A DNA stretch of 64,000 nucleotides from Sorghum bicolor (Eukaryota; Streptophyta; Magnoliopsida; Poales; Poaceae), in contig NC_012875.2 of the NCBI RefSeq assembly GCF_000003195.3, positions 32,840,314 through 32,904,313 on the forward strand. The letters are read 5' to 3'. The translations under genes were made by a program, and so were the position numbers. Below the pieces are notes generated by a model. The model ran no database searches and was not told the DNA's origin. It worked only from the letters and a program-made list of their open reading frames with translations. This document shows positions 11,934-21,051 of this stretch, one piece after another (within the stretch, counting starts at the first letter, position 1; every line of letters starts with the position of its first letter).

Positions 11934-14429
11934 TCAATTGTCCTGGGATTCGTTGGGTGGCGTAGTCGGTACTTTCGGCGGCGCCTCCTCTTCATGTATA
12001 GTTATCTTTATTTTCCACACCTGACTTGGTGCTTCGATCTCCTCTGGATAATTCTGTTTAAACTCAACGTCTTCTGACCTTACAACTTCTCCTTCGTAGT
12101 CTGCCCATCCGTCCTTGATGATCTGCCTCCTCTGGTTGCGGTTGCGTCTTTTCCTTACCTGCTTAGATTCTTCAACGATATAGTTAGGGTCAGTAAAATA
12201 ACGGCGTACCTTCTCTGAGGGGAAGTGCATATGGACTTCTCCGGTTCCAATGTAGATAATTGCTTTAACGGTGCTGAGGAACGGTCTTCCAAGGATGATG
12301 GGTGGATCGTACTCGTCTTCTCCCATGTCAATAACTTGAAAGTCTGTGTAGACAAAGTGATCGTCTATTTTGACTGGGACATCAGTTACTATTCCTTTAA
12401 CTTCTCGAAATGTCTGATCTGCCATCTGGAGCTGAATGTATGTTGGCCTTAGGGGCATGGTTCCGAACAAGAGCCGATAGGTGACTGCGGCCATTATGTT
12501 GATGCCCGATCCGGTGTCACAAGTCGTCTTGTAGAAGTTGTATCCATTTATGGAGCAGTAGATGCTTGGCATTCCTGGGTCGTCCTTCTTGGTCAAAAGC
12601 GGTGACTTAAGCTGGCGATCTTGTCCTCCATGAACTACAGTGATCATCTTAGCTGACTCGGTCCACACTTGCTTGTTCCTGTTCCTCCTGTTGGTCCTCT
12701 TTCTTGATTCACGTCTGGATTGATCTGGAATTTGTGTAGTCTTGTTCTTGAAGAAAAATGTCTCCTTCCTCCCTTTGACGTAGAAACTGATCTTAGCAGC
12801 ACTAGCGTAGATGATAGCTCCCGTGGTGTTCAATAATGGCCTCCCTAAGATGATAGGTGCTCTCTCATCATTTCCGGTCTCTACCACTACGAAGTCTGCT
12901 AGGGCATACAAGGTACCAACTCGGACGCAAAGGTTCTTCAATATTCCTTTTGAAAAAGTTATCGTCTGATCTGCAAACTGCAAACACATGGTTGTTTCTA
13001 ATAAAGGATATGTAAAGAATTTTTCATAGAGTACCCTGGGTATAATGTTGACACTAGAGCCAAAGTCGCAGAGTGCTTCTGGAACGTCCACCATGCCGAT
13101 GGAGATCGGGATGACGGGGCGTCCTGGATCGCCTCTCTTGATCGGCAGAAGGTCAGTAGAGAATTCAGTGACGGGGTTATTCCAGTTATTACCTGTATCA
13201 AACATATCTACAAGATTTGCAGATTCTAATCCTTCCGGTTGTGATGGTATACCGGGGTTAGTAGCAGGAACAGCAGCAGCAATTTGATTTAACTGAGATT
13301 CAATCATTTTATTAAAGCTAATTTGATTCTTGATGGCAGTAGAGAAATTATCCATTCTATTATTTATATTTTCTAGCATTTTATCATTAGATGCCAATTT
13401 CTTAGATAGGATATCCATTAGCTTTCCTTGATTAGACACTAACTCTCTCAAAGGTGGAAAATTATTATTATAGTTGTAAGAGTTGTTACCTTGATAATTA
13501 CCTGAGTAGTTAGGCCTGTGTTGATTCCAACCTTGATTTTGTTGAGGACGGTTATAGTAGTAGTTGTTGTTGTTGTTGATGTAGTTCACATCCTCAAGCA
13601 TCTCAGGGCAGTGGTTGCCTGAGTGTCCAGTGTCTCCACACTCCTCACAAGTCATGTGAGAGTCGTAGATGTGCATAACTTCTTTCTTGTCTCCAGCTCT
13701 ATCGTCGAGCTTCTTCATGAGCAGGTCTAGCTTTGCAGACAGCATGTCTACCTTCTTGAGCTGATGCATACCTCCACCTCTCTTGCGTGTCTGGGTCCTT
13801 TCTTCATTCCAACTTTGGTTGGACGCCATCTTCTCCACAAGAGCTGTGGCTTGTGGTATAGTAAGTGATAAGAATGCTCCTCCAGTTGCAGCATCCATGG
13901 TTTCTCGGGCACTGTTGCCGAGTCCATGATAAAACGTCTGCATCAATAGCCAACTTTCCATTCCATGATGGGGACATTCTAGGATGTAGTCTTGAAAGCG
14001 CTCCCATGCTTCTGGAACAGATTCATCATTTTGTTGCTGAAAACTTGTAATCTTCCCACGGAGAGCATTGGTCTTGCCCATGGGAAAGAACTTAGCCAGG
14101 AAGTTTGTTGAGCAGAGTGCCCACGTAGTATTCTTCTCCTTTGTAGCGTAGAACCACTGCTTCGCTCTTCCCAACAGTGAGAATGGGAAGAGGCGAAGTA
14201 GTATAGCATCTTTGGAAACTCCTGATATGGTGAATGTGTTGCAAATCTCCAGGAAGTGTTGTAAATGAGCACTAGCATCTTCGTGTGCCTTCCCACAGAA
14301 CTGGTTGGATTGCACCATGTTGATAAGTCCAGGCTTGAGCTCAAAGTTGCCGTCGATTTCTGCAGCAGGTCCAGTGCGGATGTTGTCCGTAGTGGGAGCT
14401 GAGAACTCGCGAATTGATTTGTTCGCCAT
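11934..14429 (-). CDS. Gag-protease polyprotein with two retropepsin domains
   Basis: An intact 831-residue ORF, taken from the first ATG (14429); the open frame extends 7 codons further upstream without an ATG. The N-terminal half is a Retrotrans_gag-type capsid region with WFYATKEKNTTW and AWERFQDY landmarks. A CCHC zinc knuckle, CEECGDTGHSGNHC, is at about residues 261-274, followed by an Asn/Tyr-rich segment. Two aspartic-protease folds come next. The first has CDFGSS (Asp about 455) and closes with IILGRPLLNT. The second has CDTGSG (Asp about 638) and closes with IILGRPFLST. A basic KRTNRRNRNK segment separates them. The protein ends in an acidic, Pro-rich tail. Gag packages element RNA and the protease matures it; the second domain has the canonical DTG and the first the plant-type DFG variant. 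No RT or integrase follows. Confidence 0.9.
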   Translation of the reverse strand: MANKSIREFSAPTTDNIRTGPAAEIDGNFELKPGLINMVQSNQFCGKAHEDASAHLQHFLEICNTFTISGVSKDAILLRLFPFSLLGRAKQWFYATKEKNTTWALCSTNFLAKFFPMGKTNALRGKITSFQQQNDESVPEAWERFQDYILECPHHGMESWLLMQTFYHGLGNSARETMDAATGGAFLSLTIPQATALVEKMASNQSWNEERTQTRKRGGGMHQLKKVDMLSAKLDLLMKKLDDRAGDKKEVMHIYDSHMTCEECGDTGHSGNHCPEMLEDVNYINNNNNYYYNRPQQNQGWNQHRPNYSGNYQGNNSYNYNNNFPPLRELVSNQGKLMDILSKKLASNDKMLENINNRMDNFSTAIKNQISFNKMIESQLNQIAAAVPATNPGIPSQPEGLESANLVDMFDTGNNWNNPVTEFSTDLLPIKRGDPGRPVIPISIGMVDVPEALCDFGSSVNIIPRVLYEKFFTYPLLETTMCLQFADQTITFSKGILKNLCVRVGTLYALADFVVVETGNDERAPIILGRPLLNTTGAIIYASAAKISFYVKGRKETFFFKNKTTQIPDQSRRESRKRTNRRNRNKQVWTESAKMITVVHGGQDRQLKSPLLTKKDDPGMPSIYCSINGYNFYKTTCDTGSGINIMAAVTYRLLFGTMPLRPTYIQLQMADQTFREVKGIVTDVPVKIDDHFVYTDFQVIDMGEDEYDPPIILGRPFLSTVKAIIYIGTGEVHMHFPSEKVRRYFTDPNYIVEESKQVRKRRNRNQRRQIIKDGWADYEGEVVRSEDVEFKQNYPEEIEAPSQVWKIKITIHEEEAPPKVPTTPPNESQDN

Positions 14430-14720
14430 GGCTTCGAACTCTGAAGACAAGTTCCGGTGATCTTCTTGATTGGATGAAGCTTCTTGCTAAAGTGTTGATG
14501 ATCTCGTCTTGAGCTTGGCTCTCGTCTTCTTGAATAATGCTTCGGGATTGTCAACAAAATTTCCTGGAAGATGTTTTCTATTCATACATTCCCCTGCATA
14601 AGATAAAATAGAAAAATATCGGGGTAAAACTGTATGAGGGAATAGATAAGCTCAATCATATTAGTGATGCGAATGATAACTCAAAATCTTTTATTCCATT
14701 CCTGAATAGTAATCAACCTT

Positions 14721-14737
14721 CCCCGGCAACGGCGCCA
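14721..14737 (-). other. Primer-binding site, tRNA-Asp type
   Basis: On the plus strand CCCCGGCAACGGCGCCA equals the 3' end, including CCA, of plant tRNA-Asp(GTC) as I know it, so the minus strand is its 17-nt complement. It lies 8 nt after the 5' LTR end at 14746. Confidence 0.88.
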
Positions 14738-14745
14738 AAAATGCT

Positions 14746-16399
14746 TGTTGGGTATTCCTAACATCATTACCAAAAGTAGACTAAGTTCGAAATCTAGCAA
14801 CGGTGCCAAAAATGCCAAACCTATCCCTCACACCACTTAAGCCAAGTTGTCATCCCCAGCATGATATAAGAGACGCGGTATTGAAATATGCAATTGCTCT
14901 TCTAAATAAATAATGAATGGGATCTGCAAGCGCACAGATTAATACCGATGCAGCATTTTAACCGGGAAGTATTCCAGCTATCGTTATTTATATTTTTACC
15001 ACTGGGAAGGGATTAACAATCATCACTATTGATTACAGAATAGAATATGAGATTGAGCATCTATCATTGCAGGTATAATTGAGAACATTATATCTAACTC
15101 GTCATACAGGGATAAGTGTCACATAAAAGATATATGAAATAACGAATAGTGACAAGGATAATTAATCTGATCTAGCCACATAATAAATATGATAAGCACC
15201 TCAATTAGATACTCTAGAAAGTCATTAGCATGGTATTAGAACGAACTACAAGAATATTCCCTAAGTTATTCTCAACTATATAGTCTAGCATTATCATAGT
15301 TAGTGCAATCATACTTAGCAATCATTGCGAGACAAGACTACGCCCATGCATAGTGATATTAGCAAGGAATATGAGAAACATAGCAATCACTCCCCTGTAA
15401 TAATGTTGCTCTGCCAGCCCAATACACGAGAGGGGGACTATATAAGAATCAATGAAGCTGTCACTATCACGAACCACCCCACAATCTGGCATATTGGGTA
15501 CAATCGCAGATAAATACGGTATAAGCACCACGCTTACACAATATCTATCATTTACCCATGGATCCGATGGATAAACGCTATACGATCCTAAGCATGTATA
15601 TGGATCCAATCTAACTAAGCCAAGTACATAACTATGATAAACTAAGAACAATATAATCTTGAATATAAGCAAGTAGAGCAAAGTCATAAGCAATATATTG
15701 AAGTAGAACAAAGTCATATTCATAATATTGAAGAACAAAGATAATTAGAAGAACAATTAGAAGCACAATTAGAGAATTACCAAGAATCCTCTTGACAGAT
15801 CCAGAAACCAATCGAAGATTGACTCCTTCTAGTTCTAATCCTATGTAGCTATGCTAATCTAGATATCTAATTGATGTGGTGGCTCTAATCTTGATCAGAG
15901 GCTTCTTCTCCCTTGAGGAACAATGAATTAGGGTTGAGAGGCTCTATCCTCCAGGGGCCAGGGGGTCTGGTTTTATAGTCCCTTCAAGTGAATATGGGCC
16001 GTTGGATCAAACCGACATAGATTGTATGGTTTAGATTCATCCTTTAGGTCGGTGGAGATCTCCCACGAAGCAGAGTCCTGATTGGACTCAGAGAGGGGGC
16101 GGGCGCCCAGGGCAGGTGGGCGGGCGCCCTGCCTCTGGCCCCGTTTCGCCTCCGCTTCGGTCTCGTGGCTTCTGGAGTCTTCTAGATGTAAGATAATTGC
16201 GCGGCACGTTAATATCTCTATGTAATCCCGACGTGTGGGCCTTTCTTTCATATTTCCTGATAACCCCCTGCAGAAATAGACAAACACCAAAACTCGTGGA
16301 ATTCTGTCAGATAAAACCCTAAGTCTGGATGTTAATTTCATTTGGATGCTTTTCTTTATTTATTTGATAATTAAATTTGATACTTAAGGACCGTCAACA
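14746..16399 (-). repeat. 5' LTR (1654 bp) of the Athila-like element
   Basis: It runs from TGTTGGGTATTC to CCGTCAACA on the plus strand. The TATA box is at 15971-15977 and the internal PBS-like copy at 14794-14812. It should drive the gag-protease transcript. GC-rich inverted motifs of GGGCGCCCGCCC type lie upstream of the TATA box at about 16098-16130. Confidence 0.93.
15971..15977 (-). promoter_or_regulatory. TATA box of the 5' LTR
   Basis: TTTTATA on plus, TATAAAA on minus, in the same context as in the two other LTR copies. It is the probable promoter for the element transcript. Confidence 0.7.
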
Positions 16400-16404
16400 A
16401 GCTC
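16400..16404 (+). repeat. Target-site duplication, right copy (AGCTC)
   Basis: Matches 8115-8119 exactly. Confidence 0.9.
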
Positions 16405-16950
16405 CAACTTGTTTTCCCGCTTGACATGCACTGCAAATTCTATCTTTCTCAAAAGAAACATTCATTAGTCCAAGGATGTATTCACCCCTTTGAAGATCAG
16501 CCAAGTTTCTCATCCCAACATGGGCTAGACGGCGATGCCACAGCCAGCCCATGCTAGATTTTGCCACTAAACAAGTCTCGGACCCCACTCTACTAGCTGA
16601 AAAATCAACTAGATAGAGCTTGCCCTTTAGTTGACCCGTAAAAGCAATAGAGGAATCCGACCTTCTAGAGACTTCCACACCCTTATCCGTAAAGAGACAA
16701 TTGTAACCTTTCTCACAAAGTTGTGAGACGGATAACAAATTATATCCCAACGAATCCACAAGCAAAACATTCAAAATGGAATTATCATTTGAAATTGCAA
16801 TTTTACCTAAACCAAGAATATCTCCTTTACTATTGTCACCAAAGACAATCCTTTCACTTGTGATTTGATTCGGTTGAAAGGAGTGAACATGTTCTTCTCT
16901 CCGGTCATGTGGTTGGTGCATCCACTATCAAGCACCCAACTTGGCCCACC
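16405..16950 (-). pseudogene. Copia protease and integrase zinc-binding region
   Basis: The protease active-site motif VLDSGCTNHMTG is readable at about 16940-16895 in one frame. A frameshift near 16870-16885 then moves the coding sequence to the frame containing IVFGDNSKGDILGLGKI and NLLSVSQLCEKGY. The GAG_pre-integrase HHCC zinc module follows (WHRRLAHVGMRNL ... CSACQAGKQ). The sequence then runs into the Athila-like LTR at 16404 and resumes at 8119. The protease would cleave the Gag-Pol polyprotein; the zinc module is the N-terminal integrase domain. It is broken by the frameshift and the insertion. Confidence 0.85.
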
Positions 16951-17007
16951 GGAGGAATAAACCTACAAGATAAGATTAAGCCTTTGTTTTAGGTCCCGAG
17001 TTGGAAC

Positions 17008-17736
17008 CTAGGGGGTTAGACACATAAAATTTGGGCACCCAACACTCCTCAAGATTTGTCTCTTCTTGAGGGCGCCCACATACTTCACAACAATCTTGCC
17101 ATCCTTATTCCAACAACACATGTAATCACAAATATGATTGCGTGAGATAGGCGCTTGTTGCTTGGGCATTTCCCCTTGCTTCTTCTTGATGTTCTTGTTG
17201 CTTGCAAGTGGGATTGTAGGAGTGGCAACATTGTTCACTTTGTCAATAAGGTCAACAAGAGCCACACTCTTGTGGAACTTCACACAAGCCACCCCATTTA
17301 TCATGTTTCTCCCATTGGCCTTACCATTGTACCGATTATATCCGAGGCCATCCTTGATTATGGGGTGCCTTGATGCCTTGAACACATTTACCGGCTGCTT
17401 GTCCTTGCACTTGCAACCAATCTTGACAATAGTGTTCAGCCTTTGAATTTCTTTGTCCTTCTTGGTTAACTCATCAAGGTTAGTGAGACATGCATTTATG
17501 TCAACATTTATGCATCTTTCACAGCTTTTACTTGTAGAGGCCTTTGAATCCTTGGAAGCGGTAGAGGTGCTAGACCAAAGCTTTTCATAGTTTAGTTCAA
17601 GCTCATGATATTTTGTTGACAAGCTTGTGAGGCTTTCTTGAGCCAAACTATGATAATTCTTTAGGCTAGCCAAAGAGCCATTGAGTGAGGAATGTTCCTT
17701 AGTCAATCGCTCATTGGAGCCTTTGACTAGAGACAT
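17008..17736 (-). pseudogene. Copia gag C-terminal extension, shifted frame
   Basis: About 240 codons are open in a different frame from the main gag and overlap its last codons. The sequence has a coiled-coil-like start (SLVKGSNERLTKEHSS ... LNYEKLW), a Cys cluster (CERC ... CKCKDKQ) and a basic C-terminal half ending near VGCPNFMCLTP. In related elements as I know them this region is continuous with gag, so I read it as separated by a single-base frameshift around 17730. It has no independent promoter or convincing start. Confidence 0.75.
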
Positions 17737-19406
17737 TCTACACCCAATTTCTCAACCCTCTTCTTTTCCTTGGAGAGACATACTTTGAGCCCTTGGTTCT
17801 TCTCCCTTTCCTCTAGAAGCAATTCACCTTGCGACTCGATGCATGACTCAAGCTTGTCATTAGCATATATTAGCTTTAGAATTTTAGTTGCAGCAGCTTT
17901 ACCATATTTCTTAATGAGATTATTTGCATAGTTTTCATCATCTTCATTATCACTATCATAGTCACTAGTGGTTTGAGGAGAGGAGTCAGTTTGTACCTTG
18001 TCTCCTTTTGCCATAAGGCATGTAGGAGTGTCATCATCGTCATCGGAGAGATTGGCGAAGAGCCTAGGCGATGAGTGGGTGTCGGAGATGAGTGCTGTGG
18101 ATGAGGCAACGTTGGTGAAGATCTTGGTTGGGGAGGATCTTTCTTGTACGGCGATGGCAGCTATACTCTTCTTCTCATTGTCATCATCATCACTGTCACT
18201 GTCCGATTGCCATTCTTGCCCGAGGTGAGCTTCCCCTTTCTTCTTGTCCTTGTACTTCTTGTCATTTTGTTTGGTGTACCTTGACTTCTTTCCTTTATTG
18301 GGACAATCTGCTGCAAGATGGCCGGTGTCACCACACTCATAGCAAAACCTCTTTCTATATGGCTTGTTTCCTCCATATCTCCTCATCTTATCTTTCTTCA
18401 TTCTTAGATAGTTCTTGTAGTTTCCCACTAGCATAGCTTGTTCTTCATCAAGATCATCATCATCTTTGTGCTTATGCTCACAACATCCTTTGTTGCAATG
18501 ACTTGACTCACTTCCATGTGAAGCTGTGAGTGCTATGTTCTTTCTTTGATTTAGGGCTTCTTTGGCTTCATCATCCAAGATTTCATGGTGCATCAACTTT
18601 GCTAGCATTTCTTGAGGAGTCATAGTGTGATAGTTGTCTTTCTCCATGATGACGGATGCAAGCATGTTGTTCCTTTGTCTATACACTCTACAAATCTTTC
18701 TTGCTGCAGAGTTATCATCCCATGTTTTTGCTCCAAGTGCTCTAATTTGATTGATCAATGACATAAACCTATCAAACATGGCTTTTGTTGTTTCTCCCTC
18801 AAGTATGCAAAAGTTCTCAATCTTGCTTTGTAAGAGCTCAATGTTTCCTACTCTTACACTTTTGTCTCCCTCAAATGACACTTTCAAGGTGTCCCAAATC
18901 TGCTTAGCATTTACCATACCATTTACTTTGTTGTTGTCTTCTGGAGTAAGACATTGCAGAATCAAGGTAGCAGCTGTTGCATTAAGGTGAAAATCTCTCT
19001 CATCTTCGGGAGTCCACTCACTTGGATCTTGCGGTGGATTCACTCCAATGTCCACTACTTCCCAGCATCTTGCGGCAATGAGATGCAACATCATTCTATG
19101 AGCCCAATCGGTGTACCTTATACCATCAAATGGAGGTGGCTTTCCAGGATTGATCATCGGCAATGTTGGATTCTTGCTTGAGCTGCTGTAATCAAACCCA
19201 GTGTTCTTGTAGGTCTTTGACCCTTTGCTAGCATCTTCATTTCCACCTTCGCTATCCGACTCATGATTCCTTTTACTTAGGAGTTCTTTCATCTTGTCTA
19301 GCTCTTCTTGCATCTTCTTCATCTGCTCTTTCTGCTGCAGCTGCAAGGATGCTGTGATCTGTGCTGTGATTTGCTCAACGATTTGTTGTTGAGTTGTTGG
19401 ATCCAT
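17727..19406 (-). CDS. Copia Gag (SIRE type)
   Basis: Open from the ATG at 19406, two codons inside a slightly longer frame, to a stop at 17727; about 559 residues. In order: a Gln/Lys-rich coiled coil (residues 5-45), an acidic linker, a UBN2-type capsid core with W and L landmarks (PPPFDGIRYTDWAHRM, AKQIWDTLKVSFEGD), then a CCHC zinc knuckle CYECGDTGHLAADC at about residues 355-368. Asp/Ser-rich stretches and a second helical segment follow. It would form the capsid and bind element RNA. The end of the frame is probably premature, because the conserved C-terminal part is at 17008-17736 in another frame. The PBS and LTR lie directly upstream. Confidence 0.85.
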   Translation of the reverse strand: MDPTTQQQIVEQITAQITASLQLQQKEQMKKMQEELDKMKELLSKRNHESDSEGGNEDASKGSKTYKNTGFDYSSSSKNPTLPMINPGKPPPFDGIRYTDWAHRMMLHLIAARCWEVVDIGVNPPQDPSEWTPEDERDFHLNATAATLILQCLTPEDNNKVNGMVNAKQIWDTLKVSFEGDKSVRVGNIELLQSKIENFCILEGETTKAMFDRFMSLINQIRALGAKTWDDNSAARKICRVYRQRNNMLASVIMEKDNYHTMTPQEMLAKLMHHEILDDEAKEALNQRKNIALTASHGSESSHCNKGCCEHKHKDDDDLDEEQAMLVGNYKNYLRMKKDKMRRYGGNKPYRKRFCYECGDTGHLAADCPNKGKKSRYTKQNDKKYKDKKKGEAHLGQEWQSDSDSDDDDNEKKSIAAIAVQERSSPTKIFTNVASSTALISDTHSSPRLFANLSDDDDDTPTCLMAKGDKVQTDSSPQTTSDYDSDNEDDENYANNLIKKYGKAAATKILKLIYANDKLESCIESQGELLLEEREKNQGLKVCLSKEKKRVEKLGVECL

Positions 19407-19456
19407 CTTGGCCAATGTTGCTCCTCACGCGGTGAAGCGTTTGTACGAGGAACCTA

Positions 19457-19468
19457 GCTCTGATACCA
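19457..19468 (-). other. Primer-binding site, initiator tRNA-Met type
   Basis: The minus-strand sequence TGGTATCAGAGC, two bases after the LTR end, is the standard plant copia PBS complementary to initiator tRNA-Met. Confidence 0.9.
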
Positions 19469-20320
19469 ATTGAAAGGATCTAATTGGCCTAGAGGGGGGT
19501 GAATAGGCGTATCTAAAAACCTAAAACTCAAAACTCAAGTTGCGGAAGTCAAATGCCTGTCAGTACCACCGACAGTTTGGGCCGGTACTACTGGTGTCAC
19601 ACAGCCAGTACTACCGACGCAAACTGCTGGTACTACCGACTCCCTAAGACAGCTACGAAACCAGAGTGTAAAGGGCTTAGATTTCAGATCTAAGTTTTAC
19701 CCCACTTTCCTAAGTGTAGGAGAGGATGTTGTTGGAGTCTCCTTAGCTTAGTCCTTCTCTACAACGTAGATCGACCTTTGTTTACCTGTTGAAAAGTGGA
19801 AGAGAGAGAGGAACACAAAGAACACAAACAAGGGTAGTCGAAGCTACCTCCACAGCAAGACAAGGTGTTTTTCCGAGGTTCGGCAATCTCCACTTAGGAG
19901 TTCCTACGTCCCCGTTGTTGAGGTGACCACGAAGGTCTGACCAATTAGGCCTCCTCCTCAAGCAACCACAAAGGTTAGCTTGATGTTTCCACTAAGAATC
20001 AAGGGGTAATACAAACACTTCGGGGTGCCCTCACAAATGAATCAACGGGGGCAACCACGAAGAACGCCTAGCCGGCTAGGGTTCCAAGGACCCAAGAGTA
20101 ATAAATACAAACCAAACCGGCAAGACGAGGAACGGAGTGCTCAAGTCACAGATCGAAGCTCCCAACTCTCTAATCTCACTTCTCTAGCTCGAATCTCTCA
20201 AGAAATGAAGTCTAGGAGCAAGAGGGAGAGAGAGTGGGTGAGACAAAGCTTGGAGACTGTTTTCTCAGATGTGGAGTAGCTAGAATAAGCAAGCCAACAG
20301 TTAGAAAAGAGGAGAGAGCT

Positions 20321-20329
20321 ATTTATACT
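20321..20329 (-). promoter_or_regulatory. TATA box of the copia LTR
   Basis: The minus strand reads TAGTATAAATAGC. It sits 15-20 bp downstream, in sense orientation, of the GGTACC palindrome array, as expected for the U3/R boundary. Confidence 0.65.
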
Positions 20330-20343
20330 AGAGTACAGAACAC

Positions 20344-20702
20344 CTGCCGGTACTACCGGTGCAACCACCGGTACCACCGGTGTCCTCAGATCTAAACGTG
20401 AGAAGGCTGTGGAAGATGCGAGAAAAAGGCCTACCGGTACTACCGGCCTTGAGCCGGTACCACTGGCTAGCGCCGGTACCACCGGTGGAAGGCCGGTACC
20501 ACCGGCAGTGCAAATTCCCGCAAACACCAGTTCTGCGAGATTTTAGCCTGCCGGTACTACCGGCGTTTCACCGGTACCACCGGTGGTAGCCGGTACCACC
20601 GGTCAAAGCCCGGTACTACCGGTAGTTCATTTTCTCGCAAAACTCAGGAGAAAAACTGGTACTGCCGGTACCACCGGTCCTGAGGGCCGGTACTACCGGC
20701 TC
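20344..20702. repeat. U3 array of CCGGTACYACCGG palindromes
   Basis: About a dozen imperfect copies are seen, near 20345, 20369, 20434, 20453, 20471, 20490, 20550, 20568, 20588, 20609, 20663, 20672 and 20687. The core is GGTAC(C/T)ACC flanked by GCC/CC and GG(C/T), close to self-complementary. Spacing is irregular, about 18-60 bp. It resembles an enhancer array, but the binding factor is unknown. Confidence 0.8.
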
Positions 20703-21051
20703 ACCCTGGCAGAGAAGAAACTTCCCAGAAGTTCGTGCGTGCAAGTGTGTCTCTCAAGCGCAAAACCTAAGTTGACCTGAGCACCTTTATCCTCATCTTA
20801 CCAACTTAATTTGCATCCCTCTTGATGGTGCAGCGTTTCCTATAACTCAAACAAGAAATAAAACTAGGTAGCTTCTTGAGTTGAAACGTCGCTCAAATGA
20901 AGAAATTTTGGGGGTGCTGTGATTCACCAAATGTGTTTGTTTAATTCCATCAATGAACTAGCACCTATAGATTACACTTGATAGACAGGTTAGTTCCTAA
21001 TTTGATTGTCATTAATTATCAAAACCCACATCGGGGGCGAATGCACTTACA

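Larger units (their letters stand above)
8120..16399 (-). mobile_element. Complete nonautonomous Athila-like gypsy element (8280 bp)
   Basis: On the minus strand the element has a 5' LTR (16399-14746), an 8-nt gap, a tRNA-Asp PBS (14737-14721), one gag-protease ORF (14429-11934), about 2.2 kb of noncoding 3' sequence, a polypurine tract and a 3' LTR (9772-8120). AGCTC duplications flank it. There is no RT, RNase H or integrase, so it must be mobilised in trans by an autonomous relative. The two LTRs differ only at scattered positions by eye and the ORF is uninterrupted, which points to a recent insertion. Athila affinity rests on the tRNA-Asp PBS, the gag/protease style and the GGGGGAG tract. 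Confidence 0.92.
3031..21051 (-). mobile_element. SIRE/Maximus-type Ty1/copia retrotransposon, twice interrupted, 3' LTR outside window
   Basis: Reading on the minus strand, the order is 5' LTR 21051-19471, initiator-Met PBS, gag, protease, integrase, RT, RNase H, then an env-position ORF. Protease-integrase-RT order defines Ty1/copia. The RNase H end ([30 protein letters not shown]), the long gag and the ORF after pol are SIRE-like. The element is broken at 8115-16404 by the complete Athila-like element and at 3031 by the plus-strand copy. Gag-pol is spread over several reading frames, so it is not functional. Its 3' LTR must lie left of the window. Confidence 0.9.
19471..21051 (-). repeat. 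5' LTR (about 1581 bp) of the copia element
   Basis: In sense orientation it begins TGTAAGTGCATTC (21051) and ends GATCCTTTCA (19471), next to the PBS. The TATA box (about 20321-20329) has a dense array of GCCGGTACYACCGGC palindromes just upstream (20344-20702), with a few degenerate ones downstream (19560-19640). The partner LTR is not in the window. Direct flank at 21052-21056 is AATAG. Confidence 0.88.
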
